Shown here: positions 31,901 to 40,597 of the stretch, piece after piece | Layout of the letters: the number at the start of each line of letters is the position of its first letter | How positions within the stretch are numbered: the stretch's first letter is position 1 | Source of the DNA: RYN-230 sp036509255 | Lineage (GTDB): Bacteria > Actinomycetota > Actinomycetes > Streptosporangiales > Streptosporangiaceae | DNA: 64,000 nt | Reading direction: 5' to 3' | Assembly: GCA_036509255.1 (NCBI GenBank) | Contig: DATCFY010000058.1 | Span: forward strand, 1-64,000 | Translations under genes and position numbers: made by a program | Notes under the pieces: generated by a model | Told to the model about the DNA's origin: nothing | The model's database searches: none | What the model saw: only the letters and a program-made list of their open reading frames with translations

Positions 31901-33610
31901 GTGTCCGACATCGACATCGCGTTGCAGGCGGCGCAAGACGCAGCCCAGGCTCTCGCGCCCGAGGCCGATCTCGTCGCCGATCTCGACATGGCGGGGTTCG
32001 GGGGCTCGCTGCTTGCGGTGCTCAACCGGGCCATGGAGCACCCCGTCACCCTGGCCGGGGCCAGCCTCCGGCTGACAGCCAACCTGGCCCGGGCCACCCA
32101 GTTTGCGACGGCCAGGGCAATGGGACTGGCGGTCGCCCCGCCTATCGAGCCGGACCGCGACAAGCGGTTCGCCGACGCTACCTGGGAGGACAACCCGGCC
32201 TACGCCGCGTTGCGCCAGTTTTACCTGGCGTCCAGGCAGTTCACCGGCGAGGTGCTCGACACTGGCCGGGGCGACCCGGTCAGCGACGGCAAGGCCCAGC
32301 TAGCCACCGGGTTCCTGCTGGACGCGCTCAGCCCGACCAACTTCCTGATGACCAACCCGGCCGCGCTGAAGCGGGCGTTCGAGACCGGGGGCGGCAGCCT
32401 GGTGGCCGGTACGCGGAACTTCCTCGACGACCTGGCGCACAACAAGGGCAAGCCCAAGCAGGTCGACACGAGCTCGTTTCACCTGGGCCAGAACATGGCC
32501 GCCACGCCGGGCCGGGTCGTGTACTCCAGCGAGCTGATGGAACTCATCCAGTACGCCCCGCAGACCCCGCAGGTCCGGTCCATCCCGATGCTGGCCAGCC
32601 CGCCCTGGATCAACAAGTACTACATCATGGACCTGGCCCCGGGCCGCAGCTTCATCGAGTGGGCCGTGCAGCACGGGCACACGGTCTTCGCCATCTCCTA
32701 CCGGAACCCTAGTGCGGAGATGAGCGGGATCACCCTGGACGACTACCTCATCGATGGACCGAAGACGGCGCTGGACGTGATCTCGGACATCACCGGGTCA
32801 CCCAAGATCAACATTACCGGGCTCTGCCTCGGCGGTGCGCTGACCGCCATGCTGGCCTCTTACCTGATCCGCACCGGAGACGACCGGATCAACTCCATTG
32901 CGCTGCTGAACACGATGCTCGACTACAGCGAGCCGGGCGTGCTCGGCGTGTTCACCGACCAGTCAACGATAGCCCGGCTGGAACGGAAGATGGAGACTGA
33001 GGGCGTGCTGGAGGGGTCAGACATGGCGGGCACCTTCGACATGCTCCGGGCCAACGACCTGATCTTCAACTATGTGGTGTCCAACTGGCTGATGGGCAAG
33101 CAGCCGCCGGCGTTCGACATCCTGGCCTGGAACGGGGACAGCACCCGGATGCCGGCCGCGATGCACTCCTTCTACCTTCGCTCGCTCTACGTCCGCAACG
33201 AGCTGGCCACGGGAGAGCTAGAACTGGCCGGGCAGCGGTTGTCGCTGGCCGATGTGAAGACCGACGCCTACGTGGTAGGCGCGGTGAACGACCACATCGT
33301 GCCCTGGACGACGTCGTACAAGGCGACCCGGCTGCTCGGCGGCCACGTGCGCTATGTCCTGACCAGCGGCGGCCACGTGGCCGGGATCGTCAACCCGCCC
33401 GGCCCGAAGGCCTGGCATATCGCCGGGGAGGACTACCCGCCCAGCGCGGAGGCGTGGCGGGCCACTGCGGAGCGCAAGGACGGCTCCTGGTGGGAGGACT
33501 GGTCTGGCTGGGTCGAGTCACGGGCTGGTGAGCTGGTCAAGCCACCCCGGATGGGCAGCCGCCGCTACCCCCCGCTAGGCGACGCACCCGGCCAGTACGT
33601 CCTCGGCTAA
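31901..33610 (+). CDS. phaC: poly(3-hydroxyalkanoate) polymerase (PHA synthase)
   Basis: A 569-residue alpha/beta-hydrolase-fold polymerase that joins (R)-3-hydroxyacyl-CoA into storage polyester. The lipase-like box is GLCLGG with nucleophile Cys309; the triad is completed by Asp464 (AVNDHIVPW) and His492 (SGGHVAGIVNPPG). Length and single-subunit form are those of class I/II PhaC. The N-terminal PHA_synt region (FLMTNPAALKRAFETGGGSLVAG) is present. GTG at 31901 follows CAGGAGGTG. Neighbours are a thiolase remnant, a phasin and an XRE regulator. Confidence 0.93.
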   Translation: MSDIDIALQAAQDAAQALAPEADLVADLDMAGFGGSLLAVLNRAMEHPVTLAGASLRLTANLARATQFATARAMGLAVAPPIEPDRDKRFADATWEDNPAYAALRQFYLASRQFTGEVLDTGRGDPVSDGKAQLATGFLLDALSPTNFLMTNPAALKRAFETGGGSLVAGTRNFLDDLAHNKGKPKQVDTSSFHLGQNMAATPGRVVYSSELMELIQYAPQTPQVRSIPMLASPPWINKYYIMDLAPGRSFIEWAVQHGHTVFAISYRNPSAEMSGITLDDYLIDGPKTALDVISDITGSPKINITGLCLGGALTAMLASYLIRTGDDRINSIALLNTMLDYSEPGVLGVFTDQSTIARLERKMETEGVLEGSDMAGTFDMLRANDLIFNYVVSNWLMGKQPPAFDILAWNGDSTRMPAAMHSFYLRSLYVRNELATGELELAGQRLSLADVKTDAYVVGAVNDHIVPWTTSYKATRLLGGHVRYVLTSGGHVAGIVNPPGPKAWHIAGEDYPPSAEAWRATAERKDGSWWEDWSGWVESRAGELVKPPRMGSRRYPPLGDAPGQYVLG

Positions 33611-33715
33611 CGGCCGGGCCAGAGCCACGGAACTGAGCCGGCGGACTCAGGGGCGAGCGGTGAGGTGTGAGCCAGCAGACACCCGTCTCGCTTGGTAAAC
33701 CGCGCAGCGTGCATG

Positions 33716-33727
33716 GTATAGTAAGCA
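33716..33727 (+). promoter_or_regulatory. 12-nt box GTATAGTAAGCA upstream of phasin
   Basis: GTATAGTAAGCA is repeated exactly, in inverted orientation, at 34177-34188 upstream of the XRE regulator gene. It lies about 68 nt before the phasin start in an A/T-rich pocket. TATAGT is also a possible -10. It is the best candidate binding site for the adjacent XRE regulator. Confidence 0.55.
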
Positions 33728-33794
33728 CATAGCGGCAGACCTCGGAGAGGTCCACCACAGCGAACTTCCGAGCACCAGACTCTAGGAGAGCATC

Positions 33795-34118
33795 ATGGCC
33801 GAAACCCGTACCACCAGCCAGGAAGTCCAGGCCGAGATCCTGGACGCCGTCCGCAAGAGCCAGGATGTCGTGGTGGACACGGTCAAGCGCTGGGCCGACA
33901 CGGTCCAGTCGATCACCCCGTCCATTCCGGTTCCCAGCCTCCCCTACGCCGACAAGCTGCCCAGGCCCGAGGAGCTCGTGGCAAGCGCCTACGACTTCGC
34001 CGAGCAGATGCTGGCCAGCCAGCGCACCTTCGCGGAGAACGTGCTCCAGGCGGCCAAGCCGCTGCCGGCGGGCAAGAACGGCACGACGGCCCCCAAGGCC
34101 GGTACCAGCACCAAGTGA
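33795..34118 (+). CDS. phasin (PHA granule-associated protein)
   Basis: A 107-residue amphipathic helical protein. VQAEILDAVRKSQDVVVDTVKRWADTVQS and VASAYDFAEQMLASQRTFAENVLQAA are the two helical blocks typical of actinobacterial phasins, followed by a Lys/Ala/Gly-rich tail (PAGKNGTTAPKAGTSTK). Phasins coat polyester granules and promote PHA synthesis. ATG at 33795 has AGGAGAG upstream. It lies between phaC and its putative regulator. Confidence 0.85.
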   Translation: MAETRTTSQEVQAEILDAVRKSQDVVVDTVKRWADTVQSITPSIPVPSLPYADKLPRPEELVASAYDFAEQMLASQRTFAENVLQAAKPLPAGKNGTTAPKAGTSTK

Positions 34119-34135
34119 CCTGAGCTGGCCCCATC

Positions 34136-34171
34136 CCGCGCGGCGTCCCGGATATCCGGGACGCCGCGCGG
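34136..34171. terminator. 36-bp perfect palindrome after phasin
   Basis: CGCGGCGTCCCGGAT and its complement meet at ATAT, forming a perfect inverted repeat from 34136 to 34171. It ends 18 nt after the phasin stop, immediately before the regulator's A/T-rich promoter. It should terminate the phasin transcript. Confidence 0.7.
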
Positions 34172-34176
34172 ACTTA

Positions 34177-34188
34177 TGCTTACTATAC
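34177..34188 (-). promoter_or_regulatory. inverted copy of the phasin box in the XRE promoter
   Basis: TGCTTACTATAC is the exact reverse complement of the phasin-promoter box. TACTAT within it could also serve as the -10 of the XRE gene, so binding would give autoregulation. Confidence 0.55.
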
Positions 34189-34253
34189 TTAGCGAATGTC
34201 AGCGCCCTGGCCAGGCCGGCCCGGCTGCACCCGTCTCGGGACTGGAGGTCCTC

Positions 34254-34643
34254 ATGCCAGAACCCTGGGACACCCAGCGGGAAGCCCTCGGCGCCTTCAT
34301 CCGCACCCAGCGGAAGCTGGCCAATCTGTCCTTGCGCCAGCTCGCGGAGATGACCAGCCTCTCCAACCCTTACCTGAGCCAGGTGGAGCGCGGGCTGCAC
34401 CAGCCGTCGGTGCGGGTGCTCAAGCTCATTTCCGATGCGCTGAACGTGTCCGCGGAAACCCTGCTCACCCAGGCCGGGCTGCTGGATGGCGAGCGTCCCG
34501 GCGCCGGGACCGGGCCGGGCCAGGCCGGCCGCGACCCCGCGACCGCAGCCGGCGCCGAAGCGGCTATCCTCGCTGATCAGCGCCTCACCGATGAGCAGAA
34601 GAGCGCACTGATCACCGTGTACCGGAGTATGCTTCGTTCTTGA
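34254..34643 (+). CDS. XRE-family regulator of the PHA locus
   Basis: A 129-residue protein with an N-terminal HTH_3 domain (FIRTQRKLANLSLRQLAEMTSLSNPYLSQVERGLHQPSVRVLKLISDALNVSAETLL), then a Gly/Ala/Pro linker and a short C-terminal helix (LTDEQKSALITVYRSM). ATG at 34254 follows GGAGGTCC. Homologous XRE proteins sit next to phaC/phasin in actinobacteria. The duplicated box suggests that it represses itself and phasin, with granule or polymer sensing as in PhaR-type logic; that mechanism is inferred. Confidence 0.8.
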   Translation: MPEPWDTQREALGAFIRTQRKLANLSLRQLAEMTSLSNPYLSQVERGLHQPSVRVLKLISDALNVSAETLLTQAGLLDGERPGAGTGPGQAGRDPATAAGAEAAILADQRLTDEQKSALITVYRSMLRS

Positions 34644-34714
34644 ATAGGAACTTTGGCGCGGTCCGCCACGAGTGACATCGAATCCAGCGCATCGTTGCTT
34701 TTACGGCCCTCAGT

Positions 34715-34778
34715 GTAACCAAGAAGTTACCTACATCTTGCCCTCCGGCCAGCAGGGGGAGCTACTCATGTCTATAAT
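34715..34778 (+). promoter_or_regulatory. leaderless TATAAT promoter and upstream inverted repeat of the propeller-protein gene
   Basis: TATAAT at 34773-34778 is a perfect -10, and the first ATG (34785) begins 6 nt later. GTAAC (34715-34719) and GTTAC (34726-34730) form an inverted repeat further upstream that could bind a regulator. Confidence 0.6.
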
Positions 34779-34784
34779 TCCTAT

Positions 34785-35705
34785 ATGGTAATAGGGGAAT
34801 CTCGTTTGCCTATGCTGCTGCCGCGCCCGGAAGAGTCAGAGCTTGCCATCGCGCCTCCGGTGGCCGAGCCCGGGTACTGGGCCGGCGCACCCAGCGCGTT
34901 CGTCGGGGACGACGCGATCTACCTGGCCTACCGGATGCGGCGCCCTGTCGGCCGCGGCCGCGGTTACGGCGTCAGCGTGGCCCGGTCCGAGGACGGCGTG
35001 CATTTCGAGCCGCTGATGAACATCGGGCGCGAACTGGTCGGCACCGAGTCGCTCGAGCGGCCTTCGCTGGTGCGCTCCGAGACCGGTACCTGGCGGCTGT
35101 ACCTGAGCTGTGCCACACCGGGGACCAAGCACTGGCGGGTGGAACTGGTCGAGGCCGCCCACCCCAGCGAGTTCGACGCGCTGGACAGCCAGGTCGTCCT
35201 GCCGGGAGACGTCAAGACCGGGGTCAAGGACCCGGTGATCACCTTCCGGGACGGGCTCTGGCAGCTGTGGGCGTCATGCCATCCGCTGGCCGATCCCGCC
35301 GAGGCCGACCAGATGGTCACCGACTACGCCACGAGCGTGGACGGCAGGGAGTGGACCTGGCATGGGACGGCGCTGAACGGCCGCCCGGGCCACTGGGACT
35401 CCCGGGGCGCCCGGGTGACCGCGGTGATGTACACCGGCGGCGGCATCGTCGCCTACTACGACGGCCGGGCCAGCGCCGCCGAGAACTACGAAGAGCGCAC
35501 CGGTATCGCCACCGGGACCGAGCCCGCCGCACTCACCCCCGTCGGGGATGCGCCGTCAGCCGAGTCGCCCTACGGCGGCGGGGGCCTGCGCTACCTGGAC
35601 ATCCTGCCGCTCGGCGACGGCAGCTACCGGCTGTACTACGAGATGAGCCGGCCGGACGGCTCACACGAGCTGCGCACCGAGTTCCGGGCCGCGGTGGACG
35701 CCTAG
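34785..35705 (+). CDS. five-bladed beta-propeller glycosidase-like protein (GH43/GH130-type fold)
   Basis: A 306-residue cytoplasmic protein. Repeated blade motifs such as WAGAPSAFVGDDAIYLAYRMRRP, VARSEDGVHFEPL, ERPSLVRSETGTWRLYLSC, VKDPVITFRDGLWQLWASC and RYLDILPLGDGSYRLYYEM resemble GH43/GH32/GH130 propeller proteins. Candidate acidic residues occur in the SVARSEDG and VKDP loops, but I cannot assign a catalytic set. The start at 34785 is chosen because it lies at the predicted transcript start. TTG at 34806 or ATG at 34812 (AGGGG upstream) would remove eight or nine residues. No signal peptide is visible. Confidence 0.65.
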   Translation: MVIGESRLPMLLPRPEESELAIAPPVAEPGYWAGAPSAFVGDDAIYLAYRMRRPVGRGRGYGVSVARSEDGVHFEPLMNIGRELVGTESLERPSLVRSETGTWRLYLSCATPGTKHWRVELVEAAHPSEFDALDSQVVLPGDVKTGVKDPVITFRDGLWQLWASCHPLADPAEADQMVTDYATSVDGREWTWHGTALNGRPGHWDSRGARVTAVMYTGGGIVAYYDGRASAAENYEERTGIATGTEPAALTPVGDAPSAESPYGGGGLRYLDILPLGDGSYRLYYEMSRPDGSHELRTEFRAAVDA

Positions 35706-35763
35706 CCCGGCGATCCGCCGCGCCTGGCGGCCCGCGGCCCCAGGCGGACTAGCCTGCAGTGGC

Positions 35764-36774
35764 CTAGCCCATGCCGGGCTCGCTGTCACGGCGCTGGCCG
35801 TTGCGAGCCTGCCGCTGCCCGACCGGGCGGTCGCCGACCAGCCCGCCGGACCTCTCCCGGGGCTGCAGCCAGTCGCTGAAGTCCGACTCGGTGACCTTCT
35901 CCAGCAGCCGGATATCGGACTCGAAGTACGGCAGCACCGCCTGCCGCTGCTCCCAGGTCAGGGGCTGGCGGGGCCGGGCCCCGCGCTGGAGCATCCGCTC
36001 CAGCGGGCTGGTGAGCGCTGTCCCGGTCGTCCCGGGCAGGTGCCGGCTGGCTGCCGCGGCCGCCCGGATCACCGAGGACACGGCCCGGTGCCCCAGCGAT
36101 TCGTCCGGGTGCGCGGTCACGTTCTCTTTCGGCACCGCGGTGACGAGCCCCTGCTCGACCCCCAGGAACCCGCAGATCTGATCCAGCGTCTGCACCGGCG
36201 CGTCGACCAGGTCCCGGTAGCGAAGCCACAGCACCTGCTCCTTCGGGAACACCTGGTACAGGTGCTCGAGTTGCTCCCCGTACCGGCCCAGCCGCGTGTA
36301 GTGCCAGAACTGCGCCCACCCGGCGGCCACCCGGCGGTCCTCGTCCGCGCAGGCCTTGACGAAATCCCCGATCGGGTCGAGGCCCGCCGACCACAGGTGC
36401 GTCCAGTTGGAGTGGGCCCGCTCCACCGGGTCACGCAGCATCGCGATCACCTTGACGTCCGGGATCAGCTCCCGGATCCGGGCCTGCGCCGCCGTGTCGT
36501 ACAGGTAGAACGGGGTCGATTCGGCGCGCAGCTGGCCTGCCGGCGCCGCGGCGAAGAGGCCTTCATAGTCTTCCCGGCGCCAGACGTGCTCCCGCCAGGT
36601 CGGGACGTCCCCGGGACCGCCGCCCCGGGTGGGCGGCGGCTGCCCGTCGGTCAGGAAGAACTTGGGTTCCTTGACCGGCGACATGTAGAGCAAGGGATGC
36701 GTGGCCAGGGCCGCGTGCAGCGCCGTGGTGCCAGCCTTCGGGGCACCGATGATCAGGAAGTCCGGCAGAGGCAT
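35764..36774 (-). CDS. PAPS-dependent sulfotransferase
   Basis: A 336-residue sulfotransferase-fold protein. The N-terminal PAPS-binding loop FLIIGAPKAGTTALHAALATHP, then VIAMLRDPVERAHSNW (3'-phosphate-binding Arg/Ser region) and the region LRYRDLVDAPVQTLDQICGFLGV, are typical of Sulfotransfer_1 proteins. Such enzymes sulfate carbohydrates, lipids or small molecules. The C-terminal 30 residues (RSGGLVGDRPVGQRQARNG...) are polar and probably disordered. It is convergent with the propeller-protein gene. The acceptor is unknown. Confidence 0.9.
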   Translation of the reverse strand: MPLPDFLIIGAPKAGTTALHAALATHPLLYMSPVKEPKFFLTDGQPPPTRGGGPGDVPTWREHVWRREDYEGLFAAAPAGQLRAESTPFYLYDTAAQARIRELIPDVKVIAMLRDPVERAHSNWTHLWSAGLDPIGDFVKACADEDRRVAAGWAQFWHYTRLGRYGEQLEHLYQVFPKEQVLWLRYRDLVDAPVQTLDQICGFLGVEQGLVTAVPKENVTAHPDESLGHRAVSSVIRAAAAASRHLPGTTGTALTSPLERMLQRGARPRQPLTWEQRQAVLPYFESDIRLLEKVTESDFSDWLQPRERSGGLVGDRPVGQRQARNGQRRDSEPGMG

Positions 36775-37285
36775 GGTGGCCTCCTTTACGTGAATGTGCT
36801 CCTGCGTGCGTCCTCGGGCCGCATAGAGCAGGGGGGAATTATCCCGATCAATTTAGTAGACTATGGGACGCACGGTTGCCGGTCAATGCCGGTCAATGCC
36901 GGCCAACCGACGCTACCTGGTCCCAGGCTTTACCCGGGCCCGTCCATCTGGACAGACGCTCCCCGGCCTCGTTGCGCGGGGAGCGCACGGGCACCAGCCT
37001 GCCCGCCCCGCAGCGGCTCACACCTCCTCCCCGCGCCTATGTGCTGCGCACCGCAATAGCGAACCCAGCGGTCTCTTTGCGCACCAGGCATTCAGGCGCC
37101 GCAGGGCGGACGCCGGAATTCGCTTCCGGCTATGCACCGAAACCCGGGGCCCGGCGGGTTATCTGCGGGAATTGCGCGGGCTTTCCCGGCGGGGAGGAGA
37201 GCACATAAATGCCCGGGACCCAATCACCTGAACGGAAATGGGACCATCCTGCGCGTCATCCGGGAGCCAGCCGGCCGCCTGCCGG
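36775..37285. other. intergenic region with short tandem repeats
   Basis: No convincing gene. An A/T-rich pocket at about 36837-36865 (containing GATAAT read on the minus strand) is the likely sulfotransferase promoter. The 11-nt unit CGGTCAATGCC is repeated from 36880 to about 36902. The rest is ordinary GC-rich sequence with frames lacking protein-like composition. Confidence 0.35.
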
Positions 37286-37870
37286 TCAGGCCCGGGCGCG
37301 GTCCTCAGCGCCGCTGAGGGCCGCGGCGTCCTCGCGGCGCAGCAGCGCGGGCTCACCGTCGCGGCGCAGCAGCGCGGCGACCTCCGCCGCGGAGACGCCG
37401 TGGAAGTGCAGGTGGTAGCCGCCCATCGAGAGCTGCGCGGCGGCCGGCGCGTCGAGCGCCGGGACCTGCCCGATCCCCAGGCCGCTGGCCGACCCGGGCT
37501 CGATGGCCAGCGCGGGGTGGTCGTGGACCGCCCGGGCCTGCCGGGCCCCGGCGATCCGGGCGTGCTGCGCTGTCCCCGGGCGCGCGATGGCCGGCCGCGG
37601 ACGTGCGATCGCTGGCGTGGCCACCAGGGCCTGCCGGGCCCGTCGCGGGGGCTGTTTGTGCACCAGGACGACGTAACGGCGCAGATAACGGACCACGGCC
37701 AGGGTGGCCACCGGCAAGGCGACGGCCGCCAGGGCCAGCAACAGCAGGTGCGCGGCCAGGAACGCGACGACCCCGCCGACGGCCACCGCGCCCGCGATCA
37801 CGATCGCCGCGCCACCGCCAAGGTCACTGGCCGTGCTTCCGCAGCCGCAGGCCGATCCGGTTGCGCACAT
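37286..37870 (-). CDS. small two-helix membrane protein, conserved hypothetical
   Basis: A 194-residue protein starting MCATGSACGCGSTASD, a Cys-rich head, followed by two hydrophobic helices (GGGAAIVIAGAVAVGGVVAFLAAHLLLLALAAVALPVATLAVVRYL, about 18-62). A cytoplasmic, Arg/Ala/Pro-rich tail follows (RPRPAIARPGTAQHARIAGARQA), then a C-terminal segment with GGYHLHFHGVSAAEVAALL. ATG at 37870 has AAGGAG at ideal spacing. I recall the C.CG...D.GGGAA head with two helices from conserved actinobacterial proteins of unknown role. The His-rich HLHFH could bind metal; that is speculative. Confidence 0.65.
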   Translation of the reverse strand: MCATGSACGCGSTASDLGGGAAIVIAGAVAVGGVVAFLAAHLLLLALAAVALPVATLAVVRYLRRYVVLVHKQPPRRARQALVATPAIARPRPAIARPGTAQHARIAGARQARAVHDHPALAIEPGSASGLGIGQVPALDAPAAAQLSMGGYHLHFHGVSAAEVAALLRRDGEPALLRREDAAALSGAEDRARA

Positions 37871-38036
37871 AGACGTCTCCTTGGGTGGAAGGCAGGAGGC
37901 TGCGCGGCCCGGGCCGAGGCTGGGGTGTCGTCGCTGACCAGCCCGCGCAGCAGGGTGCTACTCCCCACTCGACGCCGGGCCAGGAGCCGTTGTCTGCTGT
38001 CCGGAAGGGAATTGTCCCGTTTTCTGGCCATTGCTT

Positions 38037-39647
38037 TCAGTGACCACTCTCCCGGCTGATGGCCGGGGATTCCGCGTCGTACTCTCCCGCCGGGTGGCCG
38101 CCGGGGAGCCGGTGCTTGGCGACCCGCGCGGTGGGGGTGCGGGGCAGCTCGTCGATGAGCTGCCAGTAACGGGGCACCTTGAAGGCGGCCAGCCGGGTAG
38201 CCGTGTGCGCGCGCAGGGCGTCGAAGTCGGGCCGGCGGCCCGGCGCGGGCACCACGAACGCCTTCACCTCGTCCTCGGACAGCTCCGACGCCACCCCGAC
38301 CACGGCACACTCCAGCACGTCGGGGTGGTCTTCGACGACCTCCTCGACCTCGGCTGGGGACAGGTTCTCGCCGCGGCGGCGGAGCACCTCCTTCTTCCGC
38401 GCCACGAACGTGTACGTGCCCCCGGGGTCGGCCGTGACCAGGTCGCCGGTGCGCAGCCAGCCGTCGCCGGTGAACGCCCGCGCCGTCTCAGCGGGCATGC
38501 CGTAGTAGCCGCGGGTCAGCACCGGGTTGCGGAGCAGTAGTTCCCCCGGGCGGCCCGGGCCGGCTTCCTGGCCCGCGTCGTCCACCACCCGGGCGTGGTT
38601 GATCACGCCAAGCACCGGGTGCTGGCGGACGGCACCCAGGGTGCCGAACGGGCGGGTCCCATGCGGCCAGATCAGCCCGTAGGGGCTCTCCGACAGGGCG
38701 TACCCCACCACGATGCGCAGGCCGAGCCGCCGCTCGATGCCTTCCTGCCGTTCCCGGGCCGGCGCCGGCCCGGTGTAGCAGAGCCGCAGTAGCGTGTCCG
38801 CGTCACCTGGATGGGGCGGCTGGCGCATGAGGATCTCGAGCATCGCCCCGATCGCGTTGAACTCGGTCGCGCCGTGCCGCCGCGCGGCGTCCAGGAAGCC
38901 GCTCGCGGAAAACCTGGGCAGCAGGATCAGGCCCGCCCCGCAGGCCAGCGAGCCCATCACCGAGTAGGCCGGGGCGTTGATGTGGAACAGCGGCAGCGAG
39001 GTCATCAGCCGGTCCCGGGCGGTGAGCTCCATCCAGTACGGGAAGCCCTCCCCGGCCAGGACGTAGGCCCGGTGGGTCTGCATGACCAGCTTGGACCGGC
39101 CCGTGGTGCCGGACGTGGGGATCAGCACGGCCAGGTCGTCGGGGGTGAGCGCGGCGGGGGGCAGCGGACGGGCTGGCCCGCTGCTGGCGTGGGCCCAGTC
39201 ACCGGCTAGCTCCGTGGCGTCGAGTACACCCAGCGGCAGGCCGGCCAGCCTGGCCTGGCTGACCAGCCCGGCCAGGCCCTGGTCGGTGATCAGCGCACGC
39301 GGCTGGGTCTGCTGGGCCAGGCCGGCCAGCTCGGCCGGGGCGCTGCGCGGGTTGACCGAGACCACGACCGCACCCAGCGCGGTCAGGGCCAGCCAGCAGA
39401 TCAGGTACTCCGGCGTGGTCCGCGCGGTGACCATGACCAGGTCCCCGTGCCCGACCCCGGCGTCGCGCAGGCAGCGGGCCGCCGCCGCGACCTGGCCCAG
39501 CGCGCCGGCGAAGCTCAGCGTCCCCTCGTCGCTGCGGACCCACACGCCGTCCGGGTCGCGGGCCGCGGCGTCGGCCAGGACCTGCGGGATGGTCCGGCTC
39601 GGCGCCGGGTCCGCCCGCGACGCACCGGCCTGGGCTGTCCCGGGCAC
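38037..39647 (-). CDS. AMP-dependent acyl-CoA ligase (ANL superfamily)
   Basis: A 536-residue adenylating enzyme that forms acyl-AMP and then acyl-CoA. Motifs: the P-loop-like LIPTSGTTGRSKLVMQTHRA, core SLPLFHINAP, VGYALSESPYG, TGDLVTADPGG, and the C-terminal KKEVLRRRGENLSPAEVEEV, where the catalytic Lys of ANL enzymes is near PRTPTARVAKHRL. GTG at 39647 starts 2 nt after the epimerase stop, so they are an operon. Similar to fatty-acid or carnitine/crotonobetaine-CoA ligases; the acid cannot be deduced. Confidence 0.9.
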   Translation of the reverse strand: MPGTAQAGASRADPAPSRTIPQVLADAAARDPDGVWVRSDEGTLSFAGALGQVAAAARCLRDAGVGHGDLVMVTARTTPEYLICWLALTALGAVVVSVNPRSAPAELAGLAQQTQPRALITDQGLAGLVSQARLAGLPLGVLDATELAGDWAHASSGPARPLPPAALTPDDLAVLIPTSGTTGRSKLVMQTHRAYVLAGEGFPYWMELTARDRLMTSLPLFHINAPAYSVMGSLACGAGLILLPRFSASGFLDAARRHGATEFNAIGAMLEILMRQPPHPGDADTLLRLCYTGPAPARERQEGIERRLGLRIVVGYALSESPYGLIWPHGTRPFGTLGAVRQHPVLGVINHARVVDDAGQEAGPGRPGELLLRNPVLTRGYYGMPAETARAFTGDGWLRTGDLVTADPGGTYTFVARKKEVLRRRGENLSPAEVEEVVEDHPDVLECAVVGVASELSEDEVKAFVVPAPGRRPDFDALRAHTATRLAAFKVPRYWQLIDELPRTPTARVAKHRLPGGHPAGEYDAESPAISRESGH

Positions 39648-39649
39648 GA

Positions 39650-40501
39650 TCAGGATGACCGCGGGGCCACGTGATCGCGCCAGGAGTGCTGCGGCGTGAA
39701 GCCCAGCGCCGAGCGGGCCTGGTCGATGGCCAGCAGCGTGCCGAACTCCCCCACCTCGCGGTTCAGCGTGACGCCCGGGAAGACCTCGGCCAGCAACTGC
39801 GCGGAGGGCCGGTCCATCACGGTGTCCGCGGCCGCGATGATGTAGCTGACGCTGCCCTTGGCCGGTGCCTCCAGGGCCAGCCGGCAGGCCATGGCCGCGT
39901 CACGCTCGTCGATGTAGCCCCACAGGTTCCACCGGCGCGCGGCCGGGTCCGGCCAGTACTCGGGAAAGTGCTGGTAATCCGCGGGGCCGAGGATGTTGGA
40001 GAAACGCAGCCCGATGAACGGGATCTGGGACCACTCGGCGATGTGCGCGGCCACGGTCTCGCTGGCCACTTTGGACAGCGCGTACGTGCTCGTCGGGACG
40101 GGGTAGTGGTCCTCGTCCACCGGCGCGTACCGGGGTGGCACGTCGAACGGGAGGCCCAGCGTGGTCTCGCTGGATGCCCACACCACCCGCTCCAGCTTGG
40201 CCTGGGCCGCCGCGGTGAACACGTTGAAGTTCATGGTCATGTTCTGGTTGAACGTGGTCGCCGGGGTATGGATCTCCGGAGCCGGGATGTTGGCCAGGTG
40301 CACCACGGCGTCCACCCCCTGGAGCACCTCGGTGGCCTGGCCGTAGTCGGTCAGGTCGGCCAGCAGCGGCCGGACCCCCAGGTCCTCGGCGGGCATGACC
40401 CGGTCGGTGGCCACCACCCGGTAGCCGTGCGCCAGCAGTTCCCGGACGGCGACCCTCCCGGCCCGGCCGCTCGCGCCGGTGACGCAGATTCGTTTCGTCA
40501 T
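39650..40501 (-). CDS. NAD-dependent epimerase/dehydratase family protein (extended SDR)
   Basis: A 283-residue extended SDR. TGASGRAGRVAV (residues 9-20) is the Rossmann TGxxGxxG, VHLANIPAPE is the VHLAA block, and YALSK (about residue 141) is the catalytic YxxxK. The rest (FIGLRFSNILGPADY, WGYIDERDAAMACRLAL, SYIIAAADT) fits sugar-epimerase or hydroxysteroid-type homologues. It is the first gene of a two-gene minus-strand operon with the acyl-CoA ligase. No clear ribosome site lies before the ATG. Confidence 0.85.
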   Translation of the reverse strand: MTKRICVTGASGRAGRVAVRELLAHGYRVVATDRVMPAEDLGVRPLLADLTDYGQATEVLQGVDAVVHLANIPAPEIHTPATTFNQNMTMNFNVFTAAAQAKLERVVWASSETTLGLPFDVPPRYAPVDEDHYPVPTSTYALSKVASETVAAHIAEWSQIPFIGLRFSNILGPADYQHFPEYWPDPAARRWNLWGYIDERDAAMACRLALEAPAKGSVSYIIAAADTVMDRPSAQLLAEVFPGVTLNREVGEFGTLLAIDQARSALGFTPQHSWRDHVAPRSS

Positions 40502-40597
40502 GGGGCCAGGATTTCACGCGGCCCACGCCCCCCGGCAAACCCTGCGCCGTGCCCCCGCCCGGGCAGGTGCGCCCGGGCGTGAGGCCGCCGGCGGGGC

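Noticed and set aside
36863..37231. Plus-strand frame in the sulfotransferase upstream region
   Set aside because: No ribosome site, no motif, and R/G/P-rich composition of a random high-GC frame.
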